Shown one piece after another: positions 9,097 to 18,502 of a stretch of DNA of 64,000 nt. Both the position numbers and the translations under genes were made by a program. The stretch comes from Streptomyces djakartensis. Lineage in GTDB: Bacteria; Actinomycetota; Actinomycetes; Streptomycetales; Streptomycetaceae. The notes beneath the pieces are model-generated. The model saw only the letters and a list, made by a program, of their open reading frames with translations, was not told the origin of the DNA and ran no database searches. The DNA lies in assembly GCF_014651075.1 (NCBI RefSeq), contig NZ_BMWE01000002.1, positions 248,001-312,000 of the forward strand, read 5' to 3'. Each line of letters starts with the position of its first letter. Within the stretch, counting starts at the first letter, position 1.

Positions 9097-9917
9097 ACGC
9101 GGGTCGCGGTGGTGCTGAGGATGCGCTCGTGCTCGTGCGGGGAGGTCAGGTCGCGGGTGAGGTCGAGGGTCTCTCCGTAGGAGGCCGCGAGCGTGCACAC
9201 CGGCCAGTCGGAGCCGTACATCAGGCGTCCGGGTCCGAAGGCCTCCAGCGCGACCTCGGCGTAGGGGCGCAGGTCCGCCGGGGTCCAGGAGGCGTGATCG
9301 GCCTCGGTGACCAGGCCGGACAGCTTGCCGACCGTGTTGGGCAGGGCGGCGAGGGCGCGCAGGTCCGACGCCCAGGGTTCCAGATCCCCGGAGGCGACGG
9401 GCGGTTTGCCCAGGTGGTCGAGGACGAAGGTGAGGCCGGGCAGGGACGCGGCGGCCCGGACGCAGGCCGGGAGCTGCTGGGGCCGCACGACCAGGTCGTA
9501 GACCAGCCCGGCGTCGGCTACGGCGGTCAGTCCACGGCGCACGTCCGGGCGGAGCAGCCACTCGGGGTCGGGCTCGCCCTGGACCTGGTGGCGGATTCCC
9601 TTGAGGTACTGCCCGCCGGGGAGTTCCCGCAGCCGGGCCAGTTCGTCGGCGACGCCTGGGCGGGTGAGGTCGGTCCAGCCGACGACGCCCGCGACCAGGT
9701 CGTGCGTGCCGGCCAGGGCCAGGAACTCCGGGGTCTCCTCGGCGACGGTGACCGTCTGGACGACGACCGTGCGGGCGACTCCGGCGGCTCTCGCCTCAAG
9801 TTCGAGGTCCGCGATGCCGAAGTCGCGGCGCAGCGGCTCCAGTTCGGGACCGGTGATCCAGTCCTGGTCCCGTACGGACAGGTCCCACACATGGTGGTGG
9901 GCGTCTACCACGGTCAT
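9084..9917 (-). CDS. Amidohydrolase, likely L-fucono-1,5-lactonase
   Basis: A 277-aa COG3618-type TIM-barrel amidohydrolase. The metal-binding start DAHHHVWDL is followed by VLDHLGKPP and the C-terminal Asp strand MYGSDWPVC, all typical of sugar lactonases of this group. In the fucose route it would open L-fucono-lactone to L-fuconate. Last gene of the operon; its ATG overlaps the stop of the mutarotase gene as ATGA. The start at 9917 is set by this overlap and by the motif at residues 5-13; a longer frame upstream is a shadow. Substrate assignment rests on context. Confidence 0.86.
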   Translation of the reverse strand: MTVVDAHHHVWDLSVRDQDWITGPELEPLRRDFGIADLELEARAAGVARTVVVQTVTVAEETPEFLALAGTHDLVAGVVGWTDLTRPGVADELARLRELPGGQYLKGIRHQVQGEPDPEWLLRPDVRRGLTAVADAGLVYDLVVRPQQLPACVRAAASLPGLTFVLDHLGKPPVASGDLEPWASDLRALAALPNTVGKLSGLVTEADHASWTPADLRPYAEVALEAFGPGRLMYGSDWPVCTLAASYGETLDLTRDLTSPHEHERILSTTATRVYGL

Positions 9918-10231
9918 GACGGCAGCTCCCAGACGACGGGCAGTCCGGCGTCCGCGCCCCGGCCGGAGTAGTCGTGCACGACGTCCAGCAGTTCCGCCAT
10001 GCGGGCCTGCCAGGCGACGTTGACCGGCAGCTTCTCCAGTTCGGCGAGGAGCCGGGCGTAGTCCTCGCACTCCAGGACGTGGAACAGGTCGGTGCCGCTG
10101 CGCCAGATCGTCCATGAGGTGGCCCCGGCGGCGCGGATGGCGTCGGTGAGTTCCCCGGGGACCTCGCGGTGGGCGGCCTCGTAGTCGGTGACGCGGTCGG
10201 CGCGGACCTTGGTGTGCAGGGCGATTCTCAT
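9914..10231 (-). CDS. L-rhamnose/L-fucose mutarotase (RhaM family)
   Basis: A 105-aa protein of the rhamnose mutarotase (DUF718) family: MRIALHTKVRADRVTDYEAA, SWTIWRSGTDLFHVLE and the Trp-rich C-terminus WQARMAELLDVV are typical. The enzyme interconverts alpha and beta anomers of 6-deoxyhexoses so that the pyranose dehydrogenase always has substrate. It overlaps its upstream and downstream neighbours by 4 bp (ATGA at 10228-10231 and 9914-9917), implying translational coupling. The family is named for rhamnose; in this operon fucose is the more likely substrate. Confidence 0.88.
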   Translation of the reverse strand: MRIALHTKVRADRVTDYEAAHREVPGELTDAIRAAGATSWTIWRSGTDLFHVLECEDYARLLAELEKLPVNVAWQARMAELLDVVHDYSGRGADAGLPVVWELPS

Positions 10232-11226
10232 GACGGCTCCTCGGACGCCGCTTCGGCGGGGACGGGGGCGTCGGCGGGCAGCAGGTTCTTCTCGCGCAGC
10301 TCCTGCCAGAACGCGTCGGGCACCCGGGCGGCGAACTGGTGGGCGCAGTCGCGGACCTCGTGGGCCGAGCGGGCGCCGACCAGGACGCTCGCGACGGCGG
10401 GGTGGGCCGCGCAGAAGGCCAGGGCGGCGGCGCGCAGCGTGGTGCCGTGGCGGTGGGCGATGGACTTCAGGCGCAGGGCCCGCTCGACCAGCTCGGAGGG
10501 CGCGGCGGTGTAGTCGTACCTGGCGCCGGGTTTCGGGTCGGCCAGCAGTCCGGAGTTGAAGGCGCCGCCGATGACGACGGACGCGCCGCGCTCGTGGGCT
10601 GCGGGCAGCAGCGCGGTGAGGGCGCTCTGGTCGAGGAGGGTGTAGCGGCCGGCGCACAGCACCACGTCGACGTCGGTGTCGCGGACGAAGCGGGTGAGCA
10701 TCTCCGCCTGGTTCATCCCGGCGCCGATCGCGCCGACCACGCCCTCCGAGCGCAGCTTCTCCAGCGCCGGGTAGCCCTCGCGGAAGGCCTGTTCGGCGTG
10801 TTGGTCCGGGTCGTGGAGGTAGACCACGTCGACGCGGTCGAGGCCGAGCCGTTCGAGGCTGGCCTCCAGGGTGCGCCGTACGCCGTCGGCGCTGAAGTCC
10901 CACACGCGGCGGCTCGTGGCGGGCACGGCGAAGCCGCCTGCGAGGTCGTCCCCGTCGCCGTCCGAGGGCTCCAGCCGTCGGCCCACCTTGGTGGAGACGG
11001 TGTACTGGTCGCGGGGGTGCTCGCGCAGGGCGGCGCCGAGGCGGCGTTCGGAGAGTCCGAGGCCATAGTGCGGGGCGGTGTCGAAGTAGCGCACGCCTCG
11101 CTGCCACGCCGCCTCCACGGCGTCGTGGGCCTGGGCCTCGCCGACCTCGGTGTACAGGTTGCCGATCGCGGCCGCTCCGAAGGACAGGGCGCTGACCTGG
11201 ACGCCGCTGTTGCCGAGGCGGTTCAC
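10228..11226 (-). CDS. Aldo/keto reductase, likely L-fucose (D-threo-aldose) 1-dehydrogenase
   Basis: A 332-aa aldo/keto reductase. The catalytic tetrad is visible: Asp and Tyr in RYFDTAPHYG, Lys in VSTKVGR, His in VVYLHDPD. The spacing and the long insertion after the Lys match D-threo-aldose 1-dehydrogenase/L-fucose dehydrogenase relatives. It would oxidise L-fucose to the lactone with NAD(P)+. GTG start at 11226 overlaps the SDR stop (GTGA). Its 3' end overlaps the mutarotase start by 4 bp. Confidence 0.87.
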   Translation of the reverse strand: MNRLGNSGVQVSALSFGAAAIGNLYTEVGEAQAHDAVEAAWQRGVRYFDTAPHYGLGLSERRLGAALREHPRDQYTVSTKVGRRLEPSDGDGDDLAGGFAVPATSRRVWDFSADGVRRTLEASLERLGLDRVDVVYLHDPDQHAEQAFREGYPALEKLRSEGVVGAIGAGMNQAEMLTRFVRDTDVDVVLCAGRYTLLDQSALTALLPAAHERGASVVIGGAFNSGLLADPKPGARYDYTAAPSELVERALRLKSIAHRHGTTLRAAALAFCAAHPAVASVLVGARSAHEVRDCAHQFAARVPDAFWQELREKNLLPADAPVPAEAASEEPS

Positions 11227-11978
11227 CGGGCCACCGGGCGCAGCCGCAGGCCCTGCATACCGCCGTCGACGGCGAGTGAGGTGCCCGTGGTGGCGCCGGA
11301 CAGAGGGCTCGCCAGGTAGGCGATGGCGCCCGCGACCTCGGCGGCGCCGACCAGCCGCCCGGTGGGCTGGCGGGCCTCCAGGGCGGCGCGTTCGGCGGCC
11401 GGGTCGGGTGCCGCGTCGAGAAGGCGGCCGATCCAGGGGGTGTCGACCGTGCCCGGGTTGACGCAGTTGACGCGGATGCCCTCGCGGACGTGGTCGGCCG
11501 CCATGGCGAGGGTGAGGGAGTACACGGCGCCCTTGGTGGCGCTGTACAGGGCGCGCTGCGGCAGGCCCGCGGTGGCGGCGATGGAGCAGGTGTTGACGAT
11601 GGCCGCCCGTGCGGAGGCGCGCAGGTGGGGCAGGCAGGCGCGGGTGGTGCGGACCATGCCGACGACGTTGACGTCCCAGACGCGGTGCCAGTCGTCGTCG
11701 GGGTTGTCCTCGACGGTGCCCTGGGCGCCGATGCCCGCGTTGTTGACCAGGACGTCGAGCCCGCCGAGGCCGGCGACGGCGGCTGCCACGGCCCGGCGCA
11801 CGGACCCGTCGTCGGTGACGTCCGCACGGAAGGCGAGCAGCGGCTCGCCCACGGGCGACGGGTCGAGGTCGAGGACGGCTACCTGGGCGCCGCGCTCAGC
11901 CAGGAGGGCGGCGGTGGCCCGGCCGATGCCGGAGGCGCCGCCCGTCACCAGGGCTCTGATGCCCTCGAAGTCACTCAT
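11223..11978 (-). CDS. SDR dehydrogenase, likely 2-keto-3-deoxy-L-fuconate dehydrogenase
   Basis: A 251-aa classical short-chain dehydrogenase. The Rossmann motif [10 protein letters not shown] is at about residues 13-22, NNAGIG is present, and catalytic Ser and YxxxK occur in [21 protein letters not shown]. Asp after the second strand (VAVLDLD) suggests NAD+ preference. In the non-phosphorylative fucose pathway this step oxidises 2-keto-3-deoxy-L-fuconate to the 2,4-diketo acid. ATG at 11978 overlaps the dehydratase stop (ATGA). Substrate is inferred from its neighbours. Confidence 0.87.
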   Translation of the reverse strand: MSDFEGIRALVTGGASGIGRATAALLAERGAQVAVLDLDPSPVGEPLLAFRADVTDDGSVRRAVAAAVAGLGGLDVLVNNAGIGAQGTVEDNPDDDWHRVWDVNVVGMVRTTRACLPHLRASARAAIVNTCSIAATAGLPQRALYSATKGAVYSLTLAMAADHVREGIRVNCVNPGTVDTPWIGRLLDAAPDPAAERAALEARQPTGRLVGAAEVAGAIAYLASPLSGATTGTSLAVDGGMQGLRLRPVAR

Positions 11979-13318
11979 GCGGCCTGTCCCTTCTTCCGCT
12001 CGTCGAGGTCGGCGGCCCAGAACTGGCCGCCCGGGTAGGCGTAGCGCGCCAGTGACTCGGGCCGCATGGCGGCCGAGAAGCCCGGCGCGGTGGGTGCCGT
12101 GTAGTGACCTTCGCGGATGACCACCGGGTCGAGGAAGTGGTCGTGCAGGTGATCGACGTACTCGAGGACCCGGTCCTCGGTGGTTCCCGACAGGGCCACG
12201 TAGTCGAACATCGACAGGTGCTGGACGAGTTCGCACAGACCGACGCCGCCCGCGTGCGGGCAGACCGGCACGCCGGACTTGGCCGCGAGCAGCAGGACGG
12301 CCAGGTTCTCGGGGACGCCGCCGACGCGGGCCGCGTCGATCTGGACGACGTCGAGCGCACCGGCCTGGAGGAGCTGTTTGAACACGATCCGGTTGTGCAC
12401 GTGTTCGCCGGTGGCGACCTTGACGGGGGCGACGGCCCGGCGGATCGCCGCGTGCCCGAGGATGTCGTCGGGGCTGGTCGGTTCCTCGATCCAGTACGGG
12501 TCGAACTCGGCGAGGGCCTTGGTCCAGCGGATCGCCTCACCGACGTCCCAGCGCTGGTTGGCGTCGATGGCCATGCGGATGTCCGGGCCGATGACCGAAC
12601 GGGCCACGCGGCAGCGGCGGATGTCGTCGTCGAGGTCGGCGCCGACCTTGAGCTTGATCTGCCGGAAGCCGTCGGCGACCGCCTCGGCCGCGAGCCGGGT
12701 GAGCTTGTCGTCGCCGTAGCCGAGCCAGCCGGGCGAGGTGGTGTAGGCGGGGTATCCGCGCTCCAGGAGCCGGGCCGTGCGTTCCCCGGAGCCCTGTCTG
12801 CCGCGGCGCAGGAGGGTCAGGGCCTCCTCGGGGGTGAGGGCGTCGGTGAGGTAGCGGAAGTCGATCTGGCGCACCAGCCACTCGGGGTCGGCCTCGGCGA
12901 GCAGTCGCCACAGCGGCAGTCCGGCGCGTTTGGCGGCCAGGTCCCAGGCGGCGTTGACGACGGCGCCGATGGCCATGTGCATCACGCCCTTCTCGGGCCC
13001 GAGCCAGCGCAGTTGGCTGTCGCCGATCAGGTCACGGTTCAGGGTGGAGGGGTCGGCGCACAGGTCGTCGACGGAGCGGCCGAGCAGATGTCCGCGCAGC
13101 GCGTCGATCGCGGCGACCTGCACCTCGTTTCCCCGCCCGATGGTGAAGGCGAATCCGTGCCCCTCGTGTCCGTCGGCCGCGTCGGTGCGCAGGACGACGT
13201 AGGCCGCCGAGTAGTCGGGGTCCGGGTTCATCGCGTCGGAGCCGTCGAGCTCGCGCGAGGTGGGGAAGCGGATGTCGTGGGTGTCGACCGCGGTGATGCG
13301 GGCGGGCGTCGGGGACAC
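11975..13318 (-). CDS. L-fuconate dehydratase (enolase superfamily)
   Basis: A 447-aa mandelate-racemase-type enolase-superfamily enzyme. Active-site signatures are in order: KxK (QIKLKVGAD), metal ligands Asp (MAIDANQRW), Glu (WIEEPTSP) and Glu (VATGEHVHN), and the general base His (VCPHAGGVG). The N-terminal capping domain ([17 protein letters not shown]) is characteristic of L-fuconate dehydratase. First gene of the operon, divergent from the regulator at 13536. I place the start at the GTG at 13318, which follows an AAAGG-like site; the frame upstream is low-quality. The product would be 2-keto-3-deoxy-L-fuconate. Confidence 0.9.
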   Translation of the reverse strand: MSPTPARITAVDTHDIRFPTSRELDGSDAMNPDPDYSAAYVVLRTDAADGHEGHGFAFTIGRGNEVQVAAIDALRGHLLGRSVDDLCADPSTLNRDLIGDSQLRWLGPEKGVMHMAIGAVVNAAWDLAAKRAGLPLWRLLAEADPEWLVRQIDFRYLTDALTPEEALTLLRRGRQGSGERTARLLERGYPAYTTSPGWLGYGDDKLTRLAAEAVADGFRQIKLKVGADLDDDIRRCRVARSVIGPDIRMAIDANQRWDVGEAIRWTKALAEFDPYWIEEPTSPDDILGHAAIRRAVAPVKVATGEHVHNRIVFKQLLQAGALDVVQIDAARVGGVPENLAVLLLAAKSGVPVCPHAGGVGLCELVQHLSMFDYVALSGTTEDRVLEYVDHLHDHFLDPVVIREGHYTAPTAPGFSAAMRPESLARYAYPGGQFWAADLDERKKGQAA

Positions 13319-13415
13319 GGAAGGCCTTTCGGTTCGGTTGCGGCGGCGGGGCGTCAGTCCTGTGCGCGGCCGGTGGCGGCCCGAGCTACCGGTCTTCCAG
13401 CGGATCCCCGCATAC

Positions 13416-13490
13416 TTATCAGACCAATGGCGCCACCGAACACCCTGCTGCCTCACATTTCCGCTTTTTTGCTCCGGGGTGGTCCGACCA
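13416..13490. promoter_or_regulatory. Candidate FadR/GntR operators in the fucose divergent promoter region
   Basis: TGGTCCGACCA at 13480-13490 fits the FadR-subfamily operator pattern TNGTNNNACNA exactly and is nearly palindromic. A weaker copy, TTATCAGACCA, lies at 13416-13426 and shares the GACCA half-site. Both sit between the divergent dehydratase operon and the GntR gene, the usual place for autoregulated control. The match to the consensus is seen; binding is inferred. Confidence 0.6.
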
Positions 13491-13535
13491 CTGTGCTGGT
13501 TAGACTGCGCCGGAACGCCTGATCGGAGGAATGGC

Positions 13536-14240
13536 GTGGACGACGAGACAGCCCCGCAGAAGGGCACCGTGACGCAGCGCGCCATCGAGCGGATCAAGGC
13601 GATGATCGCCGAGGGCGGCCTGGAGCCGGGCCAGCGGCTGCCGACCGAACGGGACCTGGCCGCTCAGCTCGGCATCTCCCGCAGTTCGATGCGGGAGGGG
13701 ATCCGCGCGCTCACGGTGATGGGCGTGCTGGAGGCCCGGCACGGGTCGGGCATCTACGTGTCACGGCTGGAGGCCGGCGACCTGCTGGAGACGTTCGGCG
13801 TCGTGGCGGATCTGTCGCGCGGTCCGCGCCTGGTGGAGCTGCTGGAGGTACGGCGGATCCTGGAGTCGACGGCGACGGCGCTGGCCGCCGCCCGGATCAC
13901 GGTGGACCAGCTGGCCGAGGTCGAGAGGCACCTGGCGGCGATGAACGCCACGGACGATCCGGAGGAGATCCTCGCCCACGACCTGGCCTTCCACCGCGAG
14001 ATCGCGGCGGCGGCGGGAAACGAGACGATGGCCGCGATCCTGGAGGGCCTGTCGTCGCGGACGTTCCGGGCCCGCGTCTGGCGCGGTTTCCAGGAGGAGG
14101 GCGCCTTCGCCCGCACCCGCCGCGAACACGCTGCCATCCACCGCGCCCTGGCCGCCCACGACCCCGAGGCGGCCCGCGCGGCGGCGGCCGCGCACGTGGG
14201 CGAGGTGGAGGAGTGGCTGCGCGCCCGGCTCGGGCCCTGA
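13536..14240 (+). CDS. FadR-subfamily GntR transcriptional regulator of the fucose operon
   Basis: A 234-aa GntR regulator. The winged helix is at about 10-75 ([32 protein letters not shown]). An FCD ligand-binding domain follows at about 85-225 with the metal/ligand Asp and His residues ([22 protein letters not shown]). It faces the fucose genes across a 217-bp gap that contains FadR-type operator sequences, so it probably represses them until a sugar acid binds. Start: GTG at 13536, six bases after GGAGGA. The nearby ATG at 13531 is out of frame. Confidence 0.91.
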   Translation: MDDETAPQKGTVTQRAIERIKAMIAEGGLEPGQRLPTERDLAAQLGISRSSMREGIRALTVMGVLEARHGSGIYVSRLEAGDLLETFGVVADLSRGPRLVELLEVRRILESTATALAAARITVDQLAEVERHLAAMNATDDPEEILAHDLAFHREIAAAAGNETMAAILEGLSSRTFRARVWRGFQEEGAFARTRREHAAIHRALAAHDPEAARAAAAAHVGEVEEWLRARLGP

Positions 14241-14302
14241 GGCCCGCGCAGCCCGAGCAGTCGTCGGCGAAGCCGCGGGAGACTGTGGAAGGCTTCCGGC
14301 GC

Positions 14303-15814
14303 ATGGGGGACAAGTCGTGGGCGGACGTGGGGTTCCGGACGACGAGCGGCCCGGTGCGCGGCCGGCGGCAGGCCCACGGTGTCGTGGCCGTTCTCGGTGT
14401 CCCGTACGCCGCCGCGCCCTTCGGTCCCGGCCGTTTCCGCGAGCCGCGGCCCGTCGACGGCTGGACCGCGCCACGCGACTGCACGAGCTTCGGGCCCATC
14501 GCGCCGCAGTCGGCGGAACTTCCCGGCGCACCGGTGTGGCGCCCCGGGGACGAGGACGTGCTCACCCTGAACGTGTGGGTACCGCGGCGGGCCGGCGGGC
14601 CGCTGCCCGTGCTGTTCTGGATCCACGGCGGCGCGTACACCTTCGGATCCTCCGCCCAGCCCGACTTCGACGGCGGGGCGCTCGCTCGCGCCGGGACGGT
14701 CGTGGTCAGCTGCAACTACCGGGTCGGTTTCGAGGGCTTCGGCCATGTGCCGGGGTTCCCCGGCAACCGGGGACTGCTCGACCAGACGGCCGCGCTGCGC
14801 TGGGTCCGGGAGAACATCGCCGCGTTCGGCGGCGATCCCGGGAACGTCACGGTCGCCGGACATTCCGCCGGAGCGGGATCGGTGGTCTGCCTGATGGCCA
14901 TGGAGCGGGCGCGAGGGCTGTTCCGCAGGGCCATCGCCCACAGCGTTCCGCACGCCTTCTTCAGCGTCGAGGTCGCCGCGGCGGTCACAGCCAGGATCGC
15001 GGCCGAGGCGGGGGTCGATCCGACCGGAGAGGGCCTGCTGTCGGCCGCGCCGCAGGACCTGGTGGCCGCTGCCGGCAGGGTCGCCGGGCAGTGCGCCGAC
15101 CACCCCGTGACGGCGCTCCAGGCGTACGACCCGGTGGTGTTCCAGCCCGTCGTGGACGGCGACGTGCTGCCCCTGGATCCGCTCTCGGCGCTGGCGGCCG
15201 GCACCTCCCGCGACGTCGACCTGCTGGTCTGCCACACCCTGGAGGAGTACTGGTTCCTGCACGAGGTCGCAGGCGTGCGGGGAGTGGCCTCCGAGCGGGA
15301 ACTGGCGGAGTTCGCCGAGGCCCTCCGGGTCCCCGCCCGGCTGCTCGACGGATACCGCGAGCTGATGCCCGGCGCCGCGGTGCTCGACCGCTACCTCGCG
15401 CTCTTCGGCGACGCGCGGTACGGCGAGTACGCCCGCCGGCTCGCGGAACAGCACGCGCGAGCCGGCGGCCGGGCCCATCTCTCCCGTTTCGCCCGCAGGC
15501 GGGTCACTCCGGGCGGCGAGGCCAGGCCCTGGCACACCGCCGACATCCCGTTCGCCTTCGGCAACCTGGACGCGGACGGCGCCGCGTTCCTCATCGGAGG
15601 CGTTCCCGACGAACAGGACCGGGCACTGTCCCGGCGCATGCTCGGCGCCTGGACCGGTTTCGCCGCCCGCGGTGACCCGGGCTGGGCCCCGGTCACCGCC
15701 GACGCCGCACCGGTGCGGGTCTGGGCCGTTCCGGAGGACCACCTGGCCGACGACGCCACCTGCGAAGTCCGCGCGCTGTGGCGTGGCGTCCCCTTCGACC
15801 TCCTGCGGCGGTGA
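14303..15814 (+). CDS. Type-B carboxylesterase
   Basis: A 503-aa alpha/beta-hydrolase of the carboxylesterase/para-nitrobenzyl esterase type. The oxyanion motif HGGAYTFGS and the nucleophile elbow AGHSAGAGS are clear. The catalytic His lies in WHTADIPFAFGN near the C-terminus, where these bacterial esterases have it. No export signal, so probably cytosolic. It starts 62 bp after the GntR gene on the same strand. The ATG at 14303 gives the usual N-terminus; an earlier in-frame start at 14213 lies inside the regulator gene. Natural substrate unknown. Confidence 0.9.
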   Translation: MGDKSWADVGFRTTSGPVRGRRQAHGVVAVLGVPYAAAPFGPGRFREPRPVDGWTAPRDCTSFGPIAPQSAELPGAPVWRPGDEDVLTLNVWVPRRAGGPLPVLFWIHGGAYTFGSSAQPDFDGGALARAGTVVVSCNYRVGFEGFGHVPGFPGNRGLLDQTAALRWVRENIAAFGGDPGNVTVAGHSAGAGSVVCLMAMERARGLFRRAIAHSVPHAFFSVEVAAAVTARIAAEAGVDPTGEGLLSAAPQDLVAAAGRVAGQCADHPVTALQAYDPVVFQPVVDGDVLPLDPLSALAAGTSRDVDLLVCHTLEEYWFLHEVAGVRGVASERELAEFAEALRVPARLLDGYRELMPGAAVLDRYLALFGDARYGEYARRLAEQHARAGGRAHLSRFARRRVTPGGEARPWHTADIPFAFGNLDADGAAFLIGGVPDEQDRALSRRMLGAWTGFAARGDPGWAPVTADAAPVRVWAVPEDHLADDATCEVRALWRGVPFDLLRR

Positions 15815-15820
15815 GACGGG

Positions 15821-16294
15821 CTACTCGAACTGGCCGGGGCGATAGTCGCCGGCCGGCTGCTGGAGGATGACGTTCAGCCGGTTCGCGGCGTTCATGAAGG
15901 CGATCAGAGTCACCAGCGCCACGAGCTGGTCCTCGTCGTAGTGCTTGACGGCCCGCTCCCACACGTCGTCCGGGACCCCGCCGGCGCCGTCCGCGATGCG
16001 GGTGCCCTGCTCGGCCAGCTCCAGCGCGGCGCGCTCGGCCTCGGTGAACACGGTGGCTTCCCGCCAGCCCGCCACCAGATGGAGACGTACGGAGGACTCG
16101 CCCGCGGCGGCGGCATCCTTGGTGTGCATGTCGATGCAGACGGCGCACCCGTTGATCTGGCTCACCCGGAGCGAGACCAGCTCCCGGGTGGCGGCCGGCA
16201 GCGGCGAGTCGACGACCAGCCGCCCGAGGGAGGTGAACTGCTTGATGAGCTTGCCCGCACTCGGGAGGGCGAAGACGTCGAGACGCGCGCTCAT
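15821..16294 (-). CDS. Carboxymuconolactone decarboxylase/AhpD-like protein
   Basis: A 157-aa AhpD-fold protein. The redox motif CxxCxxxH is intact (GCAVCIDMHTKDA), preceded by REL-SLRVSQIN, so this is a peroxidase-like alkylhydroperoxidase rather than a true decarboxylase. The downstream part EAERAALELAEQGTRI is also typical. A good ribosome site (AAGGAGCTCACC) precedes the ATG at 16294. It converges with the esterase (6-bp gap) and diverges from the isochorismatase-like gene. A general thiol antioxidant role is likely; the partner reductase is not here. Confidence 0.9.
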   Translation of the reverse strand: MSARLDVFALPSAGKLIKQFTSLGRLVVDSPLPAATRELVSLRVSQINGCAVCIDMHTKDAAAAGESSVRLHLVAGWREATVFTEAERAALELAEQGTRIADGAGGVPDDVWERAVKHYDEDQLVALVTLIAFMNAANRLNVILQQPAGDYRPGQFE

Positions 16295-16514
16295 GGTGAG
16301 CTCCTTCGTCGTTGTCGATGCTTACGCCCCTATGAGTCAGGGTCGGGTGCCCGATGTGACATCGAAGAATGTGACGTGCGTCTCCCCCCGCAGCGCGGCC
16401 TGGTCACGGGAGGTCCGCGCCGGCCGCCCAATTGGATCTCCCGAAGCTCCTGCCACGGCGCGGCAGATCCACCAGACTCGCTCTTGTCTCGTCAAGAAGG
16501 AAGGACCCCCGAGC

Positions 16515-17078
16515 ATGGCGAACAGCGCGCTTCTGGTGATGGACGTCCAGCGGGACGTCGTGGCCATCGCCGGCGCCGATTCCGGATATCTGTCGCGCCT
16601 GCGCGGGGCGATCGACGGAGCCCGGGCGGCCGGCATCCCCGTGATCTACGTGATGATGGGGTTACGGCCGGGTGATCCGGAGGTCAGTCCCCGCAACAAG
16701 GTGATGGCCGGCGTCGTGCGGGCCGGTCTGTTCACCGAGGGCCGGCCCGGCACCGAGATCCATGACGACGTCGCGCCCCAGCAGGGCGACGTCGTGGTCA
16801 CCAAGAGACGGGGGAGCGCCTTCTCGGGCAGCGACCTCGACCTGGTACTCAGGGCCCGGGACATCGACAGCCTCGTCCTCACCGGCATCGCCACCAGCGC
16901 TGTGGTGCTGTCCACCCTGTGGCACGCCGTCGACCTGGACTTCGGCCTCACCGTCCTGGCGGACGCCTGCCTCGACACCGACCCCGAGGTGCACCGGATG
17001 CTCGTCGAGAAGCTGTTCCCGCAGTGGGCGGATGTCGTCACGGTCGGGGACTGGCTCGAAGCCATCGCACCGCACTAG
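16515..17078 (+). CDS. Isochorismatase-like hydrolase lacking the catalytic cysteine; TTA codon
   Basis: A 187-aa cysteine-hydrolase-fold protein. The catalytic Asp (LVMDVQRD) and Lys (VVTKRRGSAF) are present. In the third motif, GIATSAVVLST, the usual Cys position appears to be Val. True isochorismatases also lack this Cys, while nicotinamidase-type enzymes need it, so amide hydrolysis by the Cys route is unlikely. Codon 50 is TTA (16662-16664), making translation dependent on the bldA-type tRNA. AAGGAAGG lies upstream of the ATG. An amidase follows after 80 bp on the same strand. Confidence 0.88.
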   Translation: MANSALLVMDVQRDVVAIAGADSGYLSRLRGAIDGARAAGIPVIYVMMGLRPGDPEVSPRNKVMAGVVRAGLFTEGRPGTEIHDDVAPQQGDVVVTKRRGSAFSGSDLDLVLRARDIDSLVLTGIATSAVVLSTLWHAVDLDFGLTVLADACLDTDPEVHRMLVEKLFPQWADVVTVGDWLEAIAPH

Positions 17079-17158
17079 TGCCGCGGCAGGGCCGTGCACA
17101 GTCCTCCCCGCGTACCCGCCAGTAAGCCCGTCCCTCTCCGCGATTCCGAGGAGTCCCC

Positions 17159-18502
17159 GTGATGACCTGGACCGGCCGCACCGCCACCGAGATATCGGCC
17201 GCAGTCCGCGAGAAGCGGGTCACTCCCCGCGAGGTGGTGGCCGAGCACCTCGCGAGGATCGAACGGCTCGACGGCCGGATCGGGGCCTTTCGCACCGTGC
17301 GTGCCGAGGCGGCCCTCGCCGAGGCCGACGAGGTGGCCGCCCGCGGCGACTTCGCCGAACTGCCCCTGGCCGGGGTGCCCGTGGCCGTCAAGGACAACCT
17401 CGCGGTGCGCGGCGAATCCACCCGTGCCGGTTCGGCCGCCACCCCGGACACACCGGCCGAGACCGACCATGTGACGGTGGCCCGGCTCCGGGCGGCGGGC
17501 GCGGTGGTCGTGGGGCTGACGAACGTGCCGGAACTGTGCATCTTCGCCACCACGGACGGAGTGTTCGGCACCACCCGCAATCCCTGGGACCCGATCCGTA
17601 CGGCGGGCGGTTCCTCGGGCGGCAGCGCCGCCGCCGTGGCCGCGGCGATGGTGCCGGTCGCCCTCGGCAACGACGGCATGGGCTCTTTGCGCATACCGGC
17701 CGCCAACTGCGGCCTGGTCACCATCAAACCGGGGCAGGGGGCCGTCCCCACGGGTGCCGGTGACAGCAACTGGTTCGGCATGTCGGAGAACGGGCCGCTC
17801 GCCACCACCGTCGAGGACGCCCGGCTGATGCTCTCCGTCCTCGCCGGTGACGAGCCCGCCCCGCCCGTCCGGCCCGGCTCCCTCAGAGTGGCCGTGTCAC
17901 TGCGCAGCCCACTGGCGGGGGTCACCATCAGCCGGCCTTACGCGGCGGCCGCCCGGGAGGCGGCCGGAGTACTGATGAAGGCGGGCCATCAGGTCAGGCG
18001 CGCCGACCCTCCCTACCCGATGTCCCTCGCACTGACCTCACTGGTCCACTGGACGGCGGGCACCGCCGCGGACGCCCAGCACCTCGACCCCCGTCTGCTG
18101 ACCCGGCGTACCCGGGTCCACGCGAGGCTCGGCCGGCCCTTCATCACCGCCGTGCGTTCCGCGGCCGGCCGGGAGCGACTGCGCGGACGGCTGGCCCCGT
18201 TCTTCGCCGAGTACGACGTACTGCTCACGCCCGCGCTGGCCCGGCGGTCCCCGAAGGCGGGACCTTGGCACGAGCGGGGCTGGCTGAGCAATCTGCTGGC
18301 GAACACGAACCACTCACCCATGACACCACCGTGGAACCTCACCGGCTGGCCCGCCATGTCGGTCCCCTGCGGAACTCTCCCGTCGGGCGCGCCCTGTGCC
18401 GTGCAACTGGTGGGGCGCCCCGGCTCGGAGTCACAACTCCTGGCGCTGGCCGAGCAGTTGGAGCAAGGAAATCCGTGGCCGCGTACGGCGCCGATGAACT
18501 AG
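17159..18502 (+). CDS. Amidase signature family enzyme
   Basis: A 447-aa amidase-signature hydrolase. The Ser-cisSer-Lys triad is visible: Lys in VAVKDNLAV, the cis-Ser and nucleophile Ser in the signature beginning AGGSSGGSAAAVAAA and continuing LGNDGMGSLRIPAANCG. The C-terminal MTPPWNLTGWPAMSVPCG is also typical. Start GTG at 17159, immediately followed by ATG at 17162, either of which fits the GAGGAG-like site. The substrate cannot be told. The neighbouring isochorismatase-like hydrolase suggests a shared amide or ureide route, which is only a guess. Confidence 0.91.
   Translation: MMTWTGRTATEISAAVREKRVTPREVVAEHLARIERLDGRIGAFRTVRAEAALAEADEVAARGDFAELPLAGVPVAVKDNLAVRGESTRAGSAATPDTPAETDHVTVARLRAAGAVVVGLTNVPELCIFATTDGVFGTTRNPWDPIRTAGGSSGGSAAAVAAAMVPVALGNDGMGSLRIPAANCGLVTIKPGQGAVPTGAGDSNWFGMSENGPLATTVEDARLMLSVLAGDEPAPPVRPGSLRVAVSLRSPLAGVTISRPYAAAAREAAGVLMKAGHQVRRADPPYPMSLALTSLVHWTAGTAADAQHLDPRLLTRRTRVHARLGRPFITAVRSAAGRERLRGRLAPFFAEYDVLLTPALARRSPKAGPWHERGWLSNLLANTNHSPMTPPWNLTGWPAMSVPCGTLPSGAPCAVQLVGRPGSESQLLALAEQLEQGNPWPRTAPMN

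Noticed and set aside
5374..9561. A single 1395-aa minus-strand frame through the phosphatase and lipase-maturation genes
   Set aside because: Only residues encoded by 5374-7461 match domains. Upstream the frame is antisense to the well-supported gene at 7675-9096, and the ATG at 7461 has its own ribosome site.
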